From a bacterium (GTDB taxonomy: Bacteria > Electryoneota > JAOADG01): a DNA stretch of 6,680 nucleotides. The stretch is from contig JAOADG010000010.1 of the NCBI GenBank assembly GCA_026417415.1, forward strand, positions 1 through 6,680. The letters run 5' to 3'. The stretch's first letter is position 1. Each line of letters starts with the position of its first letter. This document shows, piece by piece, positions 4,307 through 6,680 of this stretch. A model generated the notes under the pieces. The model saw only the letters and a program-made list of their open reading frames with translations, made no database searches and was not told where the DNA came from. Both the position numbers and the translations under genes were made by a program.

Positions 4307-6505
4307 TTACTTGAGGAACACCACCTTTCTGGTTCCTAAGAATTCATCTGTATAAATGTTTTTCGTATTGAGTGCAACTGCACTAAGTTTGAGGGAATAA
4401 ACACCGCTTGCAAGTCCATTCCCATCCAACAGAACCGAGTAAACCCCCGCATCCTGTGTTAATCCCCGTATCAGCGTTTTTACGAGACGGCCCTGTACAT
4501 CGTACAACGCAAGGTACACTTGCGAAGTGCGTGGGAGCGTGTAGGTGATTTTGGTTTCGTTGTTAAACGGGTTCGGATAATTGGGCAAGAGGGAGTACAC
4601 TTGTGGAATACCGTTCTTGGAATTGTTTTCAAGTTGTTGTTCAGAAATGGACAACAGCGGCGAACAATCGTAAAAGGAAATGGACAAACCTTCTGTTACA
4701 GCAATCAAGGATTCTTGTACCGCTACTCCCATAGGGGAATTAGAAAGGGTATAATAGCCCACTTGATAAGGATTGGTCGGATTCTCAAGGTTAAGAATGC
4801 GTAAAGCATCCTGAGTCGCAAGATAGGCAAAGTGGTTATCCACGGCTAAATCCACAATCCCCCCTATGTTCAATGGATTGTATTGAACCAACCATTGGGG
4901 TGTGGCGGGGTTGCCAATATGCACGATATGGAATCCATCGTTATATGTCAAGAGGTACGCATAATTTCCAGCGACAACTACTTTTTTCAAAGCGGATCCT
5001 GGAAGGTTGAGTTGGGAAACAACAAATGGGTTCAAGGGATTTTGGATATTGATGATTCTTAAAAAGTTGGAACCCATCCCATAGGCATAATTGCCACTCA
5101 CTGTGACATCCCAAAGCCACGACGACGACAGGTGTCCAACTTGAGTGGGATTGGTGGGACTGCTCAGATCGTAAATCAATAATCCGTCTATTGGATCAGT
5201 GAAGTAAGCATAGTTTCCAGAAACATCAAATCCACTATAGTAACTTTCAAGGTTTGGGTTGGTTATACGATGAACCAAAGAAGGTGAAGTTCGTGGTTGT
5301 ATATTGATGAGATAGAACCCTGAATCGGGGGACAACACGTATCCATAATCCCCACTGACTTTCATTTTGGAAATGAACATCGGATAGTTGAGTTGACTAA
5401 GAAATCTTGGGTTGTACCTATTTCCTACTTCAAGGATACACAGCATTAGCGATCCGCAGGCATAAGCATACGAATGGGAAAGGGCAATGAACGATACTGA
5501 ATTACCCACCGTATAATGCCCAACTTCTACGGGGTTGTTGGGGTTCTGCACGCTGATCACACGCAGTCCTGCAGAGTAACCGATCAGATAAACGTGCTGT
5601 CCTTGAACGGTGATTTGGTCTATTTCATTGGGAAGGTTCCATGAACCCATCCGAACGGGGTTACTGGGGTTGGTTACGTTTATCACAAGGAACCAAAGTT
5701 CATCGCAAGTCAAATACACCCGATTCTCAGATGCGGTTAAATTGGTGATGCAATGGTTCGTACGATAGAACCCGATTTGCGTTGGATGTGCAGGATTGTT
5801 CACATCCACAAGGGCTAACCCGCGACTTGTACCGACGTACACAGAACTTCCCACCACGGATAAGCAAGTGGCTGGGTAAATAAGGTTCAAACTCCCAACC
5901 ACTGAAATGCAATTGGGTTTGCGGACATCTAAAATCTGCAAGGTTCTATCGTTGATCACGTAGGCATAGTTTCCCACGACTTCCAAATCAAGGATCGATG
6001 TAGCGTACTGACCTGCAAGATAAACATTTGTCGGATCCGACACATTGAAAATCAAAATGCTATTGTAAGGCAAGTTCACATAGGCATAGTTTCCAGAAAC
6101 CACAATTTTGCTTGCATTAGTCAAGTTTTCTACCGATGCTACTTCTGTGGGTTGATAGGGGTTTTGGATGTTCACAATGCGAAGCGCATTGGATTCTAAC
6201 ACATAGGCATGTTTGTCTGCAACAGCCACATATAGGGCATTGCCCGGTGTATCGTAACGTTGGACATAGATAGGCCTGTTCGGTTGGCTGATGTTTACGA
6301 TCAGCAAGCCACCTTCACCGTTGGCTATGTAAGCATAGTTGCCTTGGACCGCCAATCCTGAGGATTGTGTAAGGTAAAAGCGACTTAATCGTGTTACATT
6401 CAAACTATCTTGTGCGAGCGCCTCTGTGAGGAGAGCAAACAAACCGATCCAACCGATACACTTCGTAAAGCATTTACGGATTGTGTGAATAGGTAAGGAA
6501 CACAT
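4307..6505 (-). CDS. LVIVD-repeat beta-propeller surface protein with C-terminal T9SS-type (Por/FlgD-Ig) sorting domain
   Basis: ATG 6505 is chosen because GGAGG lies 5 nt upstream; the GTG at 6517 overlaps that site. The product has 732 residues. Residues 1-31 are a signal peptide (basic RKCFTK, hydrophobic CIGWIGLFALL, ALA cleavage site at 29-31). From about 51 to 620 there are 13 clear and one degenerate repeat of roughly 40-45 residues, each shaped 'V-GNYAYV...GL-I(V/I)N(I/V)-NP-NP--VG-Y'. This is the LVIVD pattern, which builds propeller blades. A short linker (EQQLENNSKNGIPQ) precedes residues 637-732, which have LPNYPNPFN, ITYTLP, VYLALYDVQGRLVKTL, DAGVY, LASGVYSLKL and terminal KVVFLK. 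This is the sorting domain that sends proteins through type IX secretion to the cell surface in FCB bacteria. It is a single-gene unit with its own promoter and is likely a surface or secreted binding scaffold. No catalytic motif is visible, and the ligand is unknown. Confidence 0.9.
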   Translation of the reverse strand: MCSLPIHTIRKCFTKCIGWIGLFALLTEALAQDSLNVTRLSRFYLTQSSGLAVQGNYAYIANGEGGLLIVNISQPNRPIYVQRYDTPGNALYVAVADKHAYVLESNALRIVNIQNPYQPTEVASVENLTNASKIVVSGNYAYVNLPYNSILIFNVSDPTNVYLAGQYATSILDLEVVGNYAYVINDRTLQILDVRKPNCISVVGSLNLIYPATCLSVVGSSVYVGTSRGLALVDVNNPAHPTQIGFYRTNHCITNLTASENRVYLTCDELWFLVINVTNPSNPVRMGSWNLPNEIDQITVQGQHVYLIGYSAGLRVISVQNPNNPVEVGHYTVGNSVSFIALSHSYAYACGSLMLCILEVGNRYNPRFLSQLNYPMFISKMKVSGDYGYVLSPDSGFYLINIQPRTSPSLVHRITNPNLESYYSGFDVSGNYAYFTDPIDGLLIYDLSSPTNPTQVGHLSSSWLWDVTVSGNYAYGMGSNFLRIINIQNPLNPFVVSQLNLPGSALKKVVVAGNYAYLLTYNDGFHIVHIGNPATPQWLVQYNPLNIGGIVDLAVDNHFAYLATQDALRILNLENPTNPYQVGYYTLSNSPMGVAVQESLIAVTEGLSISFYDCSPLLSISEQQLENNSKNGIPQVYSLLPNYPNPFNNETKITYTLPRTSQVYLALYDVQGRLVKTLIRGLTQDAGVYSVLLDGNGLASGVYSLKLSAVALNTKNIYTDEFLGTRKVVFLK

Positions 6506-6510
6506 AACCA

Positions 6511-6515
6511 CCTCC
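6511..6515 (-). promoter_or_regulatory. Ribosome binding site of the LVIVD-repeat gene (decides the start)
   Basis: On the minus strand GGAGG (6511-6515) lies 5 nt before ATG 6505. The upstream in-frame GTG at 6515-6517 is partly inside this site and so is an unlikely start. Confidence 0.8.
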
Positions 6516-6563
6516 ACAAGTTTTTAAGCCATTTGCGCCACGTGCTTAGAAGCAAAAATTGCG

Positions 6564-6599
6564 AAGTGGTGTGAAATGGTTATTTCAATGGTACCACTT
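6564..6599. promoter_or_regulatory. Inverted repeat covering the -10 box and start point (operator candidate)
   Basis: On the + strand AAGTGGT (6564-6570) and ACCACTT (6593-6599) are perfect inverted copies. Inside them TGAAAT (6572-6577) and ATTTCA (6582-6587) form a second inverted pair around GGTT. The arms are slightly out of register, with one nucleotide on one side and five on the other. The element overlaps the proposed -10 (6588-6593) and the start point (about 6581), the usual place for a repressor site. As RNA, only part of it would be in the transcript, so a DNA-level role fits better than a leader hairpin. Confidence 0.4.
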
Positions 6600-6616
6600 G
6601 AAAAACCAAAAGTCAA
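6588..6616 (-). promoter_or_regulatory. Sigma70-type promoter of the LVIVD-repeat gene
   Basis: On the minus strand TTGACT (-35, 6611-6616) and TACCAT (-10, 6588-6593) are separated by exactly 17 nt. The -35 is a 5/6 match to TTGACA and the -10 a 4/6 match to TATAAT. The predicted start is near 6581, giving a leader of about 75 nt before ATG 6505. AT-rich DNA upstream (to 6680) could serve as an UP-like element. This is the best promoter in the window. It resembles the proteobacterial consensus rather than the TTTG/TAnnTTTG type of Bacteroides, which argues against Bacteroidia as host. Confidence 0.6.
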
Positions 6617-6680
6617 GAGAATAAGCTCAATTTTGAAAAATTTTTACTTTGAAATGCAAATCAGGTTGTTTTTAAAATAT

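Noticed and set aside
4520-4804. 94-codon + strand ORF inside the LVIVD-repeat gene
   Set aside because: It lies wholly antisense to a well-supported coding region, is rich in basic residues and has no recognisable domain.
4960-6345. CRISPR-like or tandem DNA repeat array
   Set aside because: The recurring words are codons of protein repeats in one long open frame, with variable sequence between them and no spacer structure.
6506-6517. GTG 6517 as start of the LVIVD-repeat gene
   Set aside because: It overlaps the strong GGAGG ribosome binding site that serves ATG 6505.

Overview
The window reads as a chromosomal piece of a moderately low-GC, free-living Gram-negative bacterium, most likely in the FCB (Fibrobacterota-Chlorobiota-Bacteroidota) superphylum or an allied candidate phylum. 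The main evidence is the 736-codon minus-strand ORF. It has a signal peptide, tandem LVIVD-type beta-propeller repeats and a C-terminal 'LPNYPNPFN ... ASGVYSLKL ... KVVFLK' domain of the type IX secretion (Por)/FlgD-Ig sorting type. This arrangement is typical of Ignavibacteria, Calditrichota, KSB1, Marinimicrobia and similar groups. I cannot fix the genus from the sequence. There are no RNA genes, CRISPR arrays, transposases or phage genes.

Layout. (1) Positions 1-566 (+): 3' end of a large secreted protein, a nidogen-like segment followed by a fibronectin type III domain, closed by a strong intrinsic terminator at 647-680. (2) 772-2352 (+): a tight two-gene operon of a stand-alone GyrI-like/AraC effector-binding domain protein and a PAS plus class III adenylate/guanylate cyclase. 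(3) 2394-2984 (-): a small exported protein with YwqK/MORN-like repeats, convergent with the cyclase. (4) 3093-4214 (+): a membrane-anchored thioredoxin-like protein that corresponds to the periplasmic half of DipZ, divergent from gene 3. (5) 4236-4283: a nested inverted repeat between two convergent genes, which looks like a dispersed palindromic element. (6) 4307-6505 (-): the LVIVD-repeat surface protein with the sorting domain. Upstream of it lie a clear Shine-Dalgarno sequence, a good sigma70-type promoter and an inverted repeat covering the -10 and start point.

How the parts may work together. Four of the six genes encode exported or membrane-anchored proteins, so the region is mainly cell-envelope biology. 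The GyrI-like/PAS-cyclase pair is the signalling unit: the 12-nt gap and the ribosome binding site overlapping the first stop codon indicate co-expression. A plausible but unproven reading is that a small-molecule-binding protein and a sensory nucleotide cyclase act in the same pathway. The thioredoxin-like protein and its divergent, cysteine-containing exported neighbour share a 108-nt intergenic region and may share regulation.

I see no clearly new multi-gene system. The items most worth following up are the GyrI-like/PAS-cyclase operon, the cysteine-bearing PAS domain, the operator-like palindrome at 6564-6599 and the nested palindrome at 4236-4283.
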